A stretch of 64,000 nt of DNA from Paenibacillus montaniterrae (GCF_018403185.1 NZ_BOSE01000004.1:1-64000), one strand, 5' to 3'; counted from the stretch's first letter, positions 42,984 through 53,513 are shown. Translations and numbers: made by a program. The notes: generated by a model not told the origin, from the sequence alone.

Positions 42984-44435
42984 TTACAAGGTATGCACCG
43001 ATTGTTTAAACATGCTTCCTCTTTGCTCATAAGATGAAAACATATCCCAGCTCGCGCAGGCCGGAGACAACAGCACGATATCTCCTGCTTCAGCAAGCTG
43101 ATCCGCCAGCTTTACTGCTGCGTCAAGCGTTTGTTCGGCGCTAGCTTTAGGTTCGACGATCTCGATTCGTTCTAAACCTGCCGCTTTCGCCACCTGCTCC
43201 AGCTTGAAGCGCGTTTCTCCGATTGCTACAAGACCCTTGACCCGATCGCGGAATATTGGCAGCAGCTCCATATAGTTTGAGCCGCGATCCAGTCCGCCAG
43301 CAACAAGCACAATTGGCGCCGACAAGGAGCGGATCGTCATCATGGTTGCAATCGAATTGGTTGCTTTGGAATCATTATAGAAGGTTATACCGCGATGCTC
43401 GCCCACATACTCCAAGCGGTGCTCAACGCCGCGAAACTGCTCCAGCGGCGCAACAAGCGCTTCCGGCTTGGCGCCAGCCATCAGGCAGGCAGCAATCGCT
43501 GCGATCGCGTTGGCGGCATTGTGCCGTCCGGGAATGCCAAGCCTTTGCAGCGGCATTAATGTTTGCGCAGGCTCGTTCTGCGATTTGCGGTAGACGATGC
43601 TGCGCACTGCTGCTTCCTCTGCGGCATTCGGCAGTGGCTCTCCTTCCACGATTGGCGCAAACGGAGGGTCTATGTAAACCCCCTGCTCCAATGTATCATA
43701 TATTGAAAACGGGAAGCTGATTCCCTTGCAATCATTGATAAATGCCCGCGTAACCGGATCATCCCAATTCAGTATAGCGACATCGCCTTCACTTTGATTC
43801 TCTAATATTTTCGCTTTTGATCCGATATAATCCTGCATATCGCCGTGATAATCGAGATGGGTTTCTGCCAAATTGAGAATAAGCGCAATTTGCGGCGCAA
43901 AGGCAATCGTTCCTTTTAGCTGAAAGCTGCTTAGTTCGGCTACGATCCAGTCCTGCTCAGTAACCTCCAAAGCGATTTCACATAACGGCAAGCCGATATT
44001 GCCGCCTACAACAGGGTTGAGCCCCGCTGCGGTCAACAGCTCGCCGATCAAGGTCGTCGTTGTCGTCTTGCCGTTGGAGCCAGTTATGCCGATAATCGGC
44101 GCTTTGCTAAGCCAGTAGGCGATTTCCACCTCGGTTACAACCTCGGTTCCCAATTGCTGAGCGCGCACGATCGGCGCGGCATGATAAGGAATACCCGGAT
44201 TTTTTACAAGCAATGCCGTGTCTGCCTGCACTAAATCCTCCGGATGGTAGCCGCATATCACGTTTATTCCAAGCGCCTCGAGCTCAGCAGCCTCAGGTGA
44301 TTGCTCACGCGATTTACGATCATTGACAGTGACGATGGCGCCAAGCTGGTGAAACAGCTTGGCCACGCTTACTCCACTTCTGGCCAGGCCTAGTACGATG
44401 ATTTTTTCATTTTTAAACTGCGATGGATGCTTCAT
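42984..44435 (-). CDS. murD: MurD, UDP-MurNAc-L-Ala:D-Glu ligase
   Basis: Adds D-glutamate to UDP-MurNAc-L-Ala with ATP. The N-terminal Rossmann domain begins KIIVLGLARSGVSVAKL, the P-loop [11 protein letters not shown] lies near 115-125, and the C-terminal Mur ligase domain has the YNDSKATNS segment (about 325-333). 483 residues is slightly long: an insert near 255-285 (acidic) adds to the usual 450. Confidence 0.96.
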   Translation of the reverse strand: MKHPSQFKNEKIIVLGLARSGVSVAKLFHQLGAIVTVNDRKSREQSPEAAELEALGINVICGYHPEDLVQADTALLVKNPGIPYHAAPIVRAQQLGTEVVTEVEIAYWLSKAPIIGITGSNGKTTTTTLIGELLTAAGLNPVVGGNIGLPLCEIALEVTEQDWIVAELSSFQLKGTIAFAPQIALILNLAETHLDYHGDMQDYIGSKAKILENQSEGDVAILNWDDPVTRAFINDCKGISFPFSIYDTLEQGVYIDPPFAPIVEGEPLPNAAEEAAVRSIVYRKSQNEPAQTLMPLQRLGIPGRHNAANAIAAIAACLMAGAKPEALVAPLEQFRGVEHRLEYVGEHRGITFYNDSKATNSIATMMTIRSLSAPIVLVAGGLDRGSNYMELLPIFRDRVKGLVAIGETRFKLEQVAKAAGLERIEIVEPKASAEQTLDAAVKLADQLAEAGDIVLLSPACASWDMFSSYEQRGSMFKQSVHTL

Positions 44436-44510
44436 ATCAACGACCTCACTTTAACAATATGTACATATAGCCGAAACGGTTCTCGCCATGCGAGAACCGT
44501 AGCAGCATGA

Positions 44511-45467
44511 TTATATAACAAGCATTAGTCCGGTTACGGCAAACAGCAGCCCGACTGACCAAAATACGGTTACAACCTTCCATTCCGACCAGCCCGACAG
44601 TTCAAAGTGGTGATGAATCGGACTCATTTTGAAAACTCGCTTTTTACGCAGCTTAAACGAAGTAACCTGAATAATGACAGATAGCATTTCGAGAACAAAT
44701 ACGCCGCCGATCAGAATAAGCAGCAGCTCCGTTTTCGTTAAAATTGCTACTGCCGCGATTCCTCCGCCAATTCCAAGCGAGCCCATATCGCCCATAAACA
44801 CTTTTGCCGGATGGGCATTATAAACGAGAAAGCCTAGCACGCCGCCTACCATTGCCGCTGAAAAGATGGCAGCATCATACTCTACCATCTTTAATGCGAT
44901 AATTGTAAAGGCTCCAAAGGCAATCGCGCTCGTTCCTGCCAGCAAGCCGTCGACTCCGTCGGTGAAGTTGACCGAGTTGCTTGCAGCAAACATAATAATG
45001 ACGACAAACGGATAGTAGAACCAGCCCAAATCAATGCCTGCCGAAGTGCCTGGAATGAACAGCTCCGTGCTGTGCCCCATATTGAACAGCTGCCAGCACA
45101 CAATAATGGAGAACAGCAGCTGACCGATCAGCTTTTGCCTAGCAGTCAAGCCTAGCGAGCGTTTAAATACGATTTTAATATAATCATCAAGAAAGCCGAC
45201 GATGCCGAAGCCTAATGAAGCGGTAAGCAGCACCCAAAACTCATCGGACTTGCCAGCAAACTTGATAAATGCAATCAAAAATGCAAGCATGATGATGATG
45301 CCGCCCATCGTAGGCGTTCCGCTCTTCTTCAAATGGCTTTGCGGGCCATCCTCACGAATTTGCTGACCGAATTTCAAGCGTCTTAATAGCGGTATGAACA
45401 ATGGTCCGAATAAAACTGCTAGTATAAAAGAAACTCCTAATGATAGTAAAATGACCATCATGTCCAT
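44511..45467 (-). CDS. mraY: MraY, phospho-MurNAc-pentapeptide transferase
   Basis: Makes lipid I by moving phospho-MurNAc-pentapeptide to undecaprenyl phosphate; a ten-segment membrane enzyme. Catalytic aspartates in LDDYIK (about 95-100) and [12 protein letters not shown] (about 168-179), and the HHHFEL motif (about 286-291) are visible. The start ATG 45467, a few bases after AAGGGGTG, lies 4 bases after the murF stop; 318 residues fit. Confidence 0.96.
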   Translation of the reverse strand: MDMMVILLSLGVSFILAVLFGPLFIPLLRRLKFGQQIREDGPQSHLKKSGTPTMGGIIIMLAFLIAFIKFAGKSDEFWVLLTASLGFGIVGFLDDYIKIVFKRSLGLTARQKLIGQLLFSIIVCWQLFNMGHSTELFIPGTSAGIDLGWFYYPFVVIIMFAASNSVNFTDGVDGLLAGTSAIAFGAFTIIALKMVEYDAAIFSAAMVGGVLGFLVYNAHPAKVFMGDMGSLGIGGGIAAVAILTKTELLLILIGGVFVLEMLSVIIQVTSFKLRKKRVFKMSPIHHHFELSGWSEWKVVTVFWSVGLLFAVTGLMLVI

Positions 45468-45471
45468 ACAC

Positions 45472-46881
45472 TCACCCCTTTTCCAAAGCTTCGACAACCT
45501 GCTCCATCTTCATACCTCTCGAGCCTTTCACCAGAACGAGATCTTCCGGCATTACGCGAGGCAGCAGCCAAGCTATTAAAGCTTCCTTCGTTGAAAAATG
45601 CTGCAATTGCTCACTATCGGAAAAATGTTCGCTTGCGCCCTGAATAATGTGTTCAGCAAGCGTGCCGTATGCCACGACCGCATCTACCTTTGATGAATCT
45701 GCATACTGTCCCATTTCCAAGTGAAGCTTGGCTTCATCAGGTCCGAGCTCAAGCATATCTGCCAGCACCAGCCATTTTTTGCGGAAGCCGGTCAGATTGG
45801 CCAGCAAGTCAATCGCTGCCCTGGTTGCAGTCGGGTTGGCATTGTAGGCATCATTAAGAATAATCGCCCCGTTGTGGGCTTTCGCAGGCGCGATCCGCAT
45901 GCCGCTAATTTGCATCGCTTCAAAGCCGTGCTTAATCTGGTCTGCCGGGACGCCGAACAAGCGCGCCACTGCAATTGCTGCCAGTGCATTGCTTACATTA
46001 TGACGGCCCGGTATGGCGATATGTTGCTGTCCCACACTGCACGCCGCGCCCAAATAACGCACCTCAAATGTGCTGCCAAACGGGTCAAGCTCAATGTGCG
46101 AAGCGGACCAGTCATTGCCCGGCGCAAGCCCGAATGTTTTCTTCTCAATCGTCTGCGGCATAAACAGCTTCGCCATTTCTTCCTGCAGCAAAGGCTCATC
46201 GCCGTTGTAAATGAATACGCCCTCTTCGCCAAGGCCTTGAATAATTTCCAGCTTGGCTTGCGCAATGCCGCGCCGACTGCCAAGCTGCAGCATATGCGCA
46301 TCTCCAATATTCGTTATAATCGCTACATCAGGCTGAGCAATTTTAGTAAGCAGCTCAATTTCGCCAAAGCCACTCATCCCCAGCTCTACTACAGCGACAT
46401 CCGTATCCTCTTCCAATGCAAGCAGCGTCAGCGGCAAGCCGATATGGTTGTTGAGATTGCCTGCTGTTTTGCTTACTTTATAAGCTGTACCGAGCAAAGC
46501 GGCTGTCATGTCCTTGGTCGTCGTCTTGCCGTTGCTGCCAGTAATCGCTACGACTCTCGTAAACAGCTCACTGCGGTAGCTCATCGCCAGCTTCTGCAGA
46601 GCAGCGAGCGTATCGCGCACATGCAGAAAAGGGATATGCGCCAAATCTTCAGGCACAGGCACGCCTTTTTTCCAAAGCGCCGCCTTCGCTCCATTTTGCA
46701 CCGCCTGATGAATAAATTGATGGCCATCAAACCGCTCGCCGACGATCGGCACAAACAACTCGCCTGCTGCTTCACGAGAATCGGTCTTAATTCCTTGTAC
46801 AACAAGCTCTCTATTTTCGGATTTAAGAATTGCACCACTCATATCGGCAAGCTGTGCAACTGTTCTAGTAATCAATATCAT
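45472..46881 (-). CDS. murF: MurF, UDP-MurNAc-tripeptide:D-Ala-D-Ala ligase
   Basis: Adds D-Ala-D-Ala to UDP-MurNAc-tripeptide. MurF rather than MurE is shown by the P-loop [15 protein letters not shown] (about 109-123), [14 protein letters not shown], and [17 protein letters not shown]; the MurE meso-DAP motif DNPR is absent. The 469-residue length is normal. It directly follows spoVD across 189 bases, where murE would be expected, and has its own likely promoter. Confidence 0.96.
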   Translation of the reverse strand: MILITRTVAQLADMSGAILKSENRELVVQGIKTDSREAAGELFVPIVGERFDGHQFIHQAVQNGAKAALWKKGVPVPEDLAHIPFLHVRDTLAALQKLAMSYRSELFTRVVAITGSNGKTTTKDMTAALLGTAYKVSKTAGNLNNHIGLPLTLLALEEDTDVAVVELGMSGFGEIELLTKIAQPDVAIITNIGDAHMLQLGSRRGIAQAKLEIIQGLGEEGVFIYNGDEPLLQEEMAKLFMPQTIEKKTFGLAPGNDWSASHIELDPFGSTFEVRYLGAACSVGQQHIAIPGRHNVSNALAAIAVARLFGVPADQIKHGFEAMQISGMRIAPAKAHNGAIILNDAYNANPTATRAAIDLLANLTGFRKKWLVLADMLELGPDEAKLHLEMGQYADSSKVDAVVAYGTLAEHIIQGASEHFSDSEQLQHFSTKEALIAWLLPRVMPEDLVLVKGSRGMKMEQVVEALEKG

Positions 46882-46941
46882 TATCTCCTTTACTTTGCCG
46901 GGCCTTGAAGCCTACATACTTTATATTATACAGCCCGAACA

Positions 46942-46969
46942 ATATACTACCTCGCAATGGCTTGACAAT
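46942..46969 (-). promoter_or_regulatory. Likely promoter of murF
   Basis: TTGTCA (46964-46969) and TATATT (46942-46947), 16 bases apart, on the minus strand about 60 bases before the murF start. It gives the mur-div run a sigma-A entry independent of the spoVD transcript. Confidence 0.5.
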
Positions 46970-47070
46970 TCAATAGCTTTTTTTAACAATTATGTAGAAT
47001 GAATTAGAAACATGCTTTTTTATTATAGCATGAGTTGCGCCAAGCGAGTGAAAGAGAGCTTATCTTTTTA

Positions 47071-49023
47071 TTAATGCTGATGCCCGGCACCCTCTGGCAA
47101 ATCCGACTCGTCTCCGAGATAAATGCGAATCGTTGAGCCTCGTTCAACACGCTCGCCCGCCGCGGGCGCCTGCTTGATGACAGTATTGCCTGTACCGGCG
47201 CTCGTAAGATTAAAGTTCATATTCAAATCCTCGTAAATTTCCACGACTGTTTTGCCTACAAGATTCGGAACAGTTACTACCGGTGTTTCCCCGTAGCGAT
47301 ATAAGCGATCAATTTGCTTCTCCCGCTTCGGCACCTCAAGAATTTGCAAGGAATCCTCCAATATGTTGCGTACAATAGGTGCGGCAACTACGCCGCCGAA
47401 TTGAATGCCCTCAGGGTTGTCGACCGCAACATAGACGACGATTTGCGGGTCATCTGCAGGAGCGAACCCGATAAAGGATACGATATGCTCCGAGGTAGAA
47501 TAGCGTCCATTTACGACCTTTTGCGCGGTTCCTGTCTTGCCCCCTACCCGATAGCCATCAATAAAGGCATTGCGTCCTGTGCCGAGCGCCACTACGCTTT
47601 CCAGCGCTTCGCGCACTTGCTTGGAGGTTTCCTCCGATATGACCTCGCGCACAACGGTCGGCTCATTGCGCTGGACGACCTCGCCGCTTTCCCGATTGAT
47701 CCATGCCTTGGCTACGTAAGGCTTGTATAGCTTACCGCCGTTAATGGCGGCGGAAACGGCTGTAATCTGCTGAATTGGCGTTACTGAGACCCCTTGACCA
47801 AATGCGGTAGTCGCCAGCTCAACCGGACCAACCTGACTAAGCTTGAACAGAATGCCGTTTTCCTCACCGCCGATGTCGATGCCTGTTTTTGCGCCAAAGC
47901 CGAAATTGCGAATGTATTCAAAAAGGGTAGTTTTACCGAGACGATTGCCTAGCTCGACAAAGCCCGGGTTGCAGGAGTTTTCTACAACCTGCAGGAAGGT
48001 TTGGCTGCCATGCCCGCCTTTTTTCCAGCAGCGCAGTCTGGCTCCGCCAATTTCTACTGCTCCACTGTCGTAAAACCGCTCATTTTTCAAATCAACCTTG
48101 TTTTCCTCCAGCGCGGCAGCAAGCGTAATAATTTTGAAGGTGGAGCCTGGCTCATACGTCATCCAGATTGGCAGGTTGCGATTATAGACCTGTGCGTCAA
48201 CCTCCTGATATCGGCTAGGGCTGAAGGTCGGGCGACTGGCCATACCTAAAACTTCTCCTGTATTCGGGTCCATCGCAATCGCAATGATCGCGTCCGCATT
48301 CAAGCTCGTCATTGCCTGATCAAGCTCGCGCTCCATTACAGTTTGAACCTGCTGATCGATTGTCAGCTGAAGCGTCAAGCCTTCCTGCGGCTCAATATAG
48401 GTGTCGGATGAATTAGGCATTTGGCGCCCTGCGGCATCGGACAAAAAGCTGACCATACCGCCAGTACCAGTCAGCTTGTCATTATGGGTAAGCTCAAGGC
48501 CCGTCAAGCCTTGATTATCAATGCCCGTAAAGCCGAGCACATGCGCTGCCAGCTCATCATACGGATAATAGCGCTTGTTGTCCTCGGCTACGACAATGCC
48601 GGGCAAATTGAGCGCTCTTATTTCAGCAGCCTGCTCAGTGGTCATTTTCCTCCCGCCTGGACCAAGCTGAATAATCATTTGCTTTTTGGAGATTTTTTCT
48701 AAAATTTCATTCTCCGTCATCGACAGCAAAGGCGCCAGCGTTTTGGCAGTCGTATCCTTGTCCTTAACTTGAACCGGAATGGCCCATACCGTTGGCGTAC
48801 TAATATTATAGGCAAGCCGAACGCCATTGCGATCCCAAATTTCTCCGCGCTTGGCCACATACGGAATGTTGCGCCGCCAGGAGTCCTCTGCCCGTTCTGA
48901 CAGCTCTGTCCCTTTAACCAACTGAACATAGCTTAATCGAACAATTAATCCAATAAACGCAGCAATTGCAATTAACAAAATAATAAACAACCTGCGTCTT
49001 ACTGTTACATTTGAAACTTTCAT
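47071..49023 (-). CDS. spoVD: SpoVD-type penicillin-binding protein
   Basis: A class B transpeptidase (650 residues) anchored by one N-terminal membrane segment (about 10-32). The active-site serine is in STFK at about 294-297, SCN at 350-352 and KTG at about 496-498. One PASTA domain ends the chain (about 583-645). In B. subtilis SpoVD makes the spore cortex with SpoVE; position and length suggest the same. The start is ATG 49023, 6 bases after GGGGG; the ATG two codons earlier touches the RBS. Confidence 0.92.
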   Translation of the reverse strand: MKVSNVTVRRRLFIILLIAIAAFIGLIVRLSYVQLVKGTELSERAEDSWRRNIPYVAKRGEIWDRNGVRLAYNISTPTVWAIPVQVKDKDTTAKTLAPLLSMTENEILEKISKKQMIIQLGPGGRKMTTEQAAEIRALNLPGIVVAEDNKRYYPYDELAAHVLGFTGIDNQGLTGLELTHNDKLTGTGGMVSFLSDAAGRQMPNSSDTYIEPQEGLTLQLTIDQQVQTVMERELDQAMTSLNADAIIAIAMDPNTGEVLGMASRPTFSPSRYQEVDAQVYNRNLPIWMTYEPGSTFKIITLAAALEENKVDLKNERFYDSGAVEIGGARLRCWKKGGHGSQTFLQVVENSCNPGFVELGNRLGKTTLFEYIRNFGFGAKTGIDIGGEENGILFKLSQVGPVELATTAFGQGVSVTPIQQITAVSAAINGGKLYKPYVAKAWINRESGEVVQRNEPTVVREVISEETSKQVREALESVVALGTGRNAFIDGYRVGGKTGTAQKVVNGRYSTSEHIVSFIGFAPADDPQIVVYVAVDNPEGIQFGGVVAAPIVRNILEDSLQILEVPKREKQIDRLYRYGETPVVTVPNLVGKTVVEIYEDLNMNFNLTSAGTGNTVIKQAPAAGERVERGSTIRIYLGDESDLPEGAGHQH

Positions 49024-49126
49024 CGCCATCCCCCTAACATTGAAGCTGCATGTCGATTTAAACGATCCTTCTCTTCATGCCTATTCAATGCTGGGACAAG
49101 ATAGAACTTGTACAGTACAATCAAAT

Positions 49127-49162
49127 AAAGGAGAAGCGCTGCTGCAAACAGCCTTCTCCTTT
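49127..49162 (-). terminator. Terminator between pbpB and spoVD
   Basis: AAAGGAGAAGGC pairs with GCGCTTCTCCTTT around a 10-base loop, then TATTTGATTG on the minus strand. It lies 7 bases after the pbpB stop and separates the vegetative pbpB transcript from spoVD. Confidence 0.8.
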
Positions 49163-49168
49163 AGCAAG

Positions 49169-51559
49169 CTAGGTTTGATCTGCTTCACTGCTGCTGTCCT
49201 GCTCAGCGGAGGAATCAGTCTGCTTCTCGTCTTCAGTCTGATCCTCGTTCTCCGTTCCAGCCTCTTGCGTATCCTCTTCTACATCATCAGTCTGCTGCTC
49301 GCCTTCAGTCTGCTGTTCTCCTTCAGTCTGCTGCTCGCCATCGGCTCCATCAGTCGTATTAGCTGGTATATTGGGCGTATATTCTGATTCTACCAGCGGC
49401 TTAAGCTTAATGCTCAGCACTCGCTTGCCGCCGTTTTCTGCAAGCTCCTGAGCGTAAATATAGCCGCTGCCTTCAATATTCAGCTTGACGCCTAGCAGTG
49501 CTGTAATTTCCACTGCATCGCGCAAGGAAGCGCCGATTAAATCAGGAACAACAAGATCTTCCTTCTGCTCTGTAATAAGATAAATCTTTTGCGTCGGATG
49601 GACGAGCGAGCCCGCTGCCGGAATTTGCTGCTCGACTATCGTTCCATCGCCCACAAACTCGAAGTTAAGCCCTGAAACCTTCAGCTTTTCTTTGGCAAGC
49701 GCACCCTTCATGCCCGTAACATCAGGCGTTTTGATCATCGCTTCTGTCTTCGCATCCTCTTGTTCATCGTTTTCTGCGATCACCTCATAGCTAGGCGCAA
49801 TTTCCAGCTTGCGCAAGCTTTTCAGCAAAATTTCACGAAACACTGGAGCTGCTACCGCACCACCGCCCGCTAACGGATCGTTCGGCTCGTCAATCAGTAC
49901 ATAAACGATCAATTGCGGATCCTCGACTGGCGCATAGCCGATAAAGGATACGACAAACTTGTCTTCTGAATATCCCGTTTTACCTTTGACAACCTTTTGC
50001 GCCGTACCGGTTTTACCTGCAACGCGATATCCTTCGATGTAAGCATTGCGTCCTGTACCGTTAACGCGGTCTGAAACAACCTGCTCCAAATATTCGCTGG
50101 TCAGCTTCGAGCTTTGCTCCGAAATGACGCGGCGCACTACGGTAGGCTCTGTCACGGTCGTCGTCTTCGTAACGGGATCAGTAATGCTCTTAACCAAATA
50201 CGGCTTCATCAGCACCCCGCCATTTGCTACTGCTGCTACAGCAGCGACCTGCTGGATTGGCGTGACAAGCACGACCCCTTGCCCAAATGTTGCCGCGGCA
50301 ATATCGCGCGGATATTGGAAGCGAATCGTACCTGTTGCTTCATTAGGCACTTCAATGCCCGTTTTTTGAGCAAAGCCGAAGTTCGTAAAATATTCTCTCA
50401 GCTTCTCGCCGCCCAAGCGCTCATAGCCGAGCTTAACAAAGGCAACGTTACTGGAAAATTTCAAGCCGTCCAAAAAGCTGATCTTCCCCCAACCGACCCG
50501 ATTGTGGTCTTTAATCGGCGTCGGGTCGCCGCTGACCATAATGCTTCCTGATTGATAGTATTCCTCGGGATCGAATACCCCTTCTTCAACAGCAGCGGCC
50601 AAGGTAGCTATTTTGAATGTAGAGCCTGGCTCATAGAGCGAGCCAACCGCATGGTTGTACATATTCGCATAATCGTATTTACCGTATTCATTCGGGTCGA
50701 AATCAGGGATATTGGCCATCGCCAAAATTTCCATTGTGTTCGGATCGGCAACGATCGCGGTAGCGCTTTTCGGATTATACTTGCGTGCAACCTCGCGCAG
50801 CGCTTCCTCCGCATACAGCTGAATGTCATGATCAAGCGTCAACTGGATCGTTTGCCCATCCTTAGGTGCAATGTACTCCACATCGCTTCCTAAAATTTGT
50901 ACGCGCTGACCATCCTTTTTGTAGCTGATGTAGCCGTCTTGACCTTGCAAAATATCGTCGAAGGTCGACTCTATCCCCATTTTGTATTCTCCATCAGAGC
51001 TAATATAGCCAACAATTTGCGAGGCCAGCTGATGGCGCGGATAAAAGCGTTCAAATGTTTCTGCAAGGTAGATGCCTGTGTCAGAGCCTTTCTTCTCGCT
51101 AATTAGCTGTTGCTTCAGCTCTTCAGAAAACTCTTTAATCTGATCGGCTACTTCCTTTTCAATTTCCCAGCCGCCCTTGCGCAGCTCGCGGTTGGCAAAA
51201 TAGCTGCCATCCTCGCGCTTGGCGTTCAAATGCCCTGTAATATAATCCTTGTCGACGCCTAAAATAGACGTCAGACCTTCAGCAACTTCATCGGCGATAT
51301 CAAGACTATGAATAAGCGTAGGATTAATCGAAACATTATAGGCTAAAGCGTCCATGGCCAGCACATTGCCGTTGCGATCCGTAACCGTACCCCGCTTTGC
51401 CGGAAATTTCTCGGAGGTAGACCAGCGCTTTTCCGCCATTTGCAGCCATTGTGCGCCTTCGACAATTTGTGTTTTATAAAGATGAATAATGAGAAAGAGA
51501 AAAAGGAGGGTTACAAGCCCTCCAAGCGTCAGCGTCCGTAATTTGATTCGTTTAATCAT
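49169..51559 (-). CDS. pbpB: Penicillin-binding protein 2B-like divisome transpeptidase
   Basis: A class B PBP (796 residues) that cross-links septal wall. One membrane segment (about 10-28), dimerisation domain, then transpeptidase: STFK at 313-316, SSN at 369-371, KTG at 516-518. Two PASTA domains follow (about 610-665 and 668-725). The last 65 residues are an acidic, Gln/Thr/Glu-rich tail with three GEQQTE/D units, external and likely disordered; this is longer than in B. subtilis. It sits 11 bases after ftsL in the mraZ transcript. Confidence 0.93.
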   Translation of the reverse strand: MIKRIKLRTLTLGGLVTLLFLFLIIHLYKTQIVEGAQWLQMAEKRWSTSEKFPAKRGTVTDRNGNVLAMDALAYNVSINPTLIHSLDIADEVAEGLTSILGVDKDYITGHLNAKREDGSYFANRELRKGGWEIEKEVADQIKEFSEELKQQLISEKKGSDTGIYLAETFERFYPRHQLASQIVGYISSDGEYKMGIESTFDDILQGQDGYISYKKDGQRVQILGSDVEYIAPKDGQTIQLTLDHDIQLYAEEALREVARKYNPKSATAIVADPNTMEILAMANIPDFDPNEYGKYDYANMYNHAVGSLYEPGSTFKIATLAAAVEEGVFDPEEYYQSGSIMVSGDPTPIKDHNRVGWGKISFLDGLKFSSNVAFVKLGYERLGGEKLREYFTNFGFAQKTGIEVPNEATGTIRFQYPRDIAAATFGQGVVLVTPIQQVAAVAAVANGGVLMKPYLVKSITDPVTKTTTVTEPTVVRRVISEQSSKLTSEYLEQVVSDRVNGTGRNAYIEGYRVAGKTGTAQKVVKGKTGYSEDKFVVSFIGYAPVEDPQLIVYVLIDEPNDPLAGGGAVAAPVFREILLKSLRKLEIAPSYEVIAENDEQEDAKTEAMIKTPDVTGMKGALAKEKLKVSGLNFEFVGDGTIVEQQIPAAGSLVHPTQKIYLITEQKEDLVVPDLIGASLRDAVEITALLGVKLNIEGSGYIYAQELAENGGKRVLSIKLKPLVESEYTPNIPANTTDGADGEQQTEGEQQTEGEQQTDDVEEDTQEAGTENEDQTEDEKQTDSSAEQDSSSEADQT

Positions 51560-51570
51560 CGTTTCACTTC

Positions 51571-51975
51571 CTATTCAAGCTTTGCTGTACCTTCGAGCGT
51601 TGAAGACTTTTTGACGACGATACCTGAATCAAGATTGCTGGACATGCCGTTGGCTTCTGCAAATTCTCGAATCCGCTCCGGATCGCTTAATGTTTGCACC
51701 TCTCGCTGCAGCTGCTGCACTTCAAGCTGGACGCCTTGAATCTCTGAATTGACTTGTTTGATATGTAGGTTAATGTCGTAGATCTCCGCATACCTAAATA
51801 TAATGATACTAGCAACGACAACAACAGCTAGCACAGTCATCAAATAAAGCAGCTTTTCAGCTACTGGAATGGATTTTCTTTTTACTACTTTTTTTCTAGT
51901 TTCGCGAACGACGTAATCCTGTTGCTTTTTACGTTTCGGTTTCATTGCTAGATTTCCATCATAATGATAGGCCAC
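51571..51975 (-). CDS. ftsL: Cell division protein FtsL
   Basis: A short bitopic divisome protein: basic cytoplasmic N-terminus (KPKRKKQQ...KKVVKRKS), one membrane segment at about 42-65, and an extracellular leucine-zipper-like coiled coil at about 70-105. The start is GTG 51975, 7 bases after GGGGGG. Identified from its position between rsmH and pbpB and from topology, as sequence conservation in FtsL is low. Confidence 0.88.
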   Translation of the reverse strand: MAYHYDGNLAMKPKRKKQQDYVVRETRKKVVKRKSIPVAEKLLYLMTVLAVVVVASIIIFRYAEIYDINLHIKQVNSEIQGVQLEVQQLQREVQTLSDPERIREFAEANGMSSNLDSGIVVKKSSTLEGTAKLE

Positions 51976-51987
51976 GAATAATCCCCC

Positions 51988-52944
51988 CTACAATTTTTCT
52001 GCTATTCTTAATTTAGCCGATCTTGCACGAGGGTTCGCTTCCAGCTCTGCGTCGCTCGGTACGATTGGCTTTCGATTGACTAATTTTAATACCCCTTCAT
52101 TACCGCAAACACACATCGGAAAATCAGGCGGGCACGTACATTTCTCAACATACTGGGCAAATGTCTGCTTGCAAATTCGATCCTCCAGCGAATGGAATGT
52201 AATGACCGATATTCTGCCTTGTGGAGCTGTGCAGCGAACCGCTGCCTCCAGCGCTTCTTCCTCGGCACCAAGTTCATCGTTAACGGCTATACGCAGCGCT
52301 TGAAACGAACGTTTTGCAGGATGTCCACCCGTTCTTCTCGTTGCTGCCGGAATCGCATTTTTAACAATTTCTGCAAGCTGCGAAGTCGTAGCAATCGGCT
52401 CAAGCTGGCGCTGCTTAATGATGGAGCGAGCAATATTGCGGGCGAACTTTTCCTCGCCATACCGATCCAGTATGCGAGCAATGTCCCGTTCATCCCATTC
52501 ATTGACAATATGATGAGCGGTCAGCTCCTGCTCGCGGTCCATCCGCATATCAAGCGGAGCATCATGATTGTAGCTGAATCCTCGCTCTGCTTCATCCAGC
52601 TGCGGACTCGATACGCCCAAATCGAACAAAATCCCGTCAACCTGTGGAATCCCGTCCTTCATTGGAACGTTGCATGTCGCAAGCTGCTGCTCCAGGTGAC
52701 GAAAGTTGCTGCGCACAAGCGTCACTTTATCCATATAAGGTGCTAGCTTGATTTTCGCATTCTCGTGCGCCCAATCATCCTGATCAAAGGCAATGAGCCG
52801 TCCATATTCGCCCAATGCAGCTGCAATGCGAGCGCTATGACCCGCTCCGCCTAAAGTACAATCTACATATATACCGTCTGGCTTAATGTTAAGTCCTTCA
52901 ACGGCTTCCTCCAACAATACGGTAGTGTGCGAAAACACCTGCAT
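51988..52944 (-). CDS. rsmH: 16S rRNA m4C1402 methyltransferase RsmH (MraW)
   Basis: Methylates N4 of C1402 in 16S rRNA. SAM-binding [15 protein letters not shown] (about 26-40), [15 protein letters not shown] (about 103-117) and the C-terminal [22 protein letters not shown] motif (key: [10 protein letters not shown]) are clear. 318 residues, second in the dcw cluster. Confidence 0.97.
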   Translation of the reverse strand: MQVFSHTTVLLEEAVEGLNIKPDGIYVDCTLGGAGHSARIAAALGEYGRLIAFDQDDWAHENAKIKLAPYMDKVTLVRSNFRHLEQQLATCNVPMKDGIPQVDGILFDLGVSSPQLDEAERGFSYNHDAPLDMRMDREQELTAHHIVNEWDERDIARILDRYGEEKFARNIARSIIKQRQLEPIATTSQLAEIVKNAIPAATRRTGGHPAKRSFQALRIAVNDELGAEEEALEAAVRCTAPQGRISVITFHSLEDRICKQTFAQYVEKCTCPPDFPMCVCGNEGVLKLVNRKPIVPSDAELEANPRARSAKLRIAEKL

Positions 52945-52965
52945 CCCTCAATTCTCGATGTCATA

Positions 52966-53403
52966 CTAGAAATTAAAATCAAAATCTACGAGCTTTTCAG
53001 CAATTTCATTAAAGGCCTGTTCAGATTGCTGATAATAGCCTTCCCAAGATGATTTGCTCCATACCTCAACGCGATTGGATACACCAAGCACCATACATTC
53101 CTTCTCCAGCTTGGCATATTCGCGCAAATGCGGTGGAATATTCACTCGGCCCTGCTTGTCCAGCTCACATTCTGTAGCACCTGAGAAAAAGAAACGTGTA
53201 AACGCACGTGCATCAGATTTCATTAGTGGAAGTGATTTTAGCTTCTGCTCTAAAATGGCCCATTCATCGGAGGGGTACACAAACAAGCAGTTATCAAGGC
53301 CACGTGTCGCAATAAAGTTTGCACCAAGCTGATCGCGAAATTTTGCAGGGATAATAAGCCGACCTTTATCATCGATCGAATGCTGATATTCTCCCATGAA
53401 CAT
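52966..53403 (-). CDS. mraZ: Transcriptional regulator MraZ
   Basis: A double SpoVT/AbrB-fold DNA-binding protein (145 residues) that controls the dcw cluster. The first AbrB motif ([14 protein letters not shown], about 10-23) and the second ([16 protein letters not shown], about 86-101) are present. The start is ATG 53403, 7 bases after GGAG, giving the usual [11 protein letters not shown] opening. The DNA just upstream has 10-bp-spaced GTGG repeats, the expected autoregulatory site. Confidence 0.95.
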   Translation of the reverse strand: MFMGEYQHSIDDKGRLIIPAKFRDQLGANFIATRGLDNCLFVYPSDEWAILEQKLKSLPLMKSDARAFTRFFFSGATECELDKQGRVNIPPHLREYAKLEKECMVLGVSNRVEVWSKSSWEGYYQQSEQAFNEIAEKLVDFDFNF

Positions 53404-53412
53404 AATTTCGCT

Positions 53413-53457
53413 CCACCCCTTCCCCTTTTCGCTCCACTTCCCCCCACTTTCCACCAC
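53413..53457 (-). promoter_or_regulatory. MraZ-type operator repeats
   Basis: On the minus strand GTGG occurs at 53454-53457, 53444-53447 and 53434-53437, an exact 10-base period, and again at 53413-53416 next to the RBS. Known MraZ boxes are TGGGN repeats separated by five bases (period 10). The match in spacing and core supports autoregulation. A clear promoter is not seen upstream, as only 28 bases separate this site from the ahcY-side terminator. Confidence 0.6.
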
Positions 53458-53484
53458 TAAGCTGATAAATTCGCCGCACAAAAG

Positions 53485-53513
53485 AAAAATCCTGCTTATT
53501 CAGCAGGATTTTA
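53485..53513. terminator. Hairpin between ahcY and mraZ
   Basis: AAAATCCTGCT and its complement around a 5-base loop, with T/A runs on both sides. ahcY reads leftwards into it 20 bases after its stop, so it is the ahcY terminator. Confidence 0.85.

Noticed and set aside
45472..46881. Annotation of this Mur ligase as MurE
   Set aside because: It has MurF-specific segments and no DNPR meso-DAP motif.
45721..46908. Long open frame of 395 codons opposite murF
   Set aside because: It lies wholly antisense to a clear MurF gene, has no known domain and composition typical of a shadow frame.
47011..47032. Hairpin CATGCT/AGCATG after spoVD as terminator
   Set aside because: A six-base stem with an AT loop and poor T tail; too weak to call.
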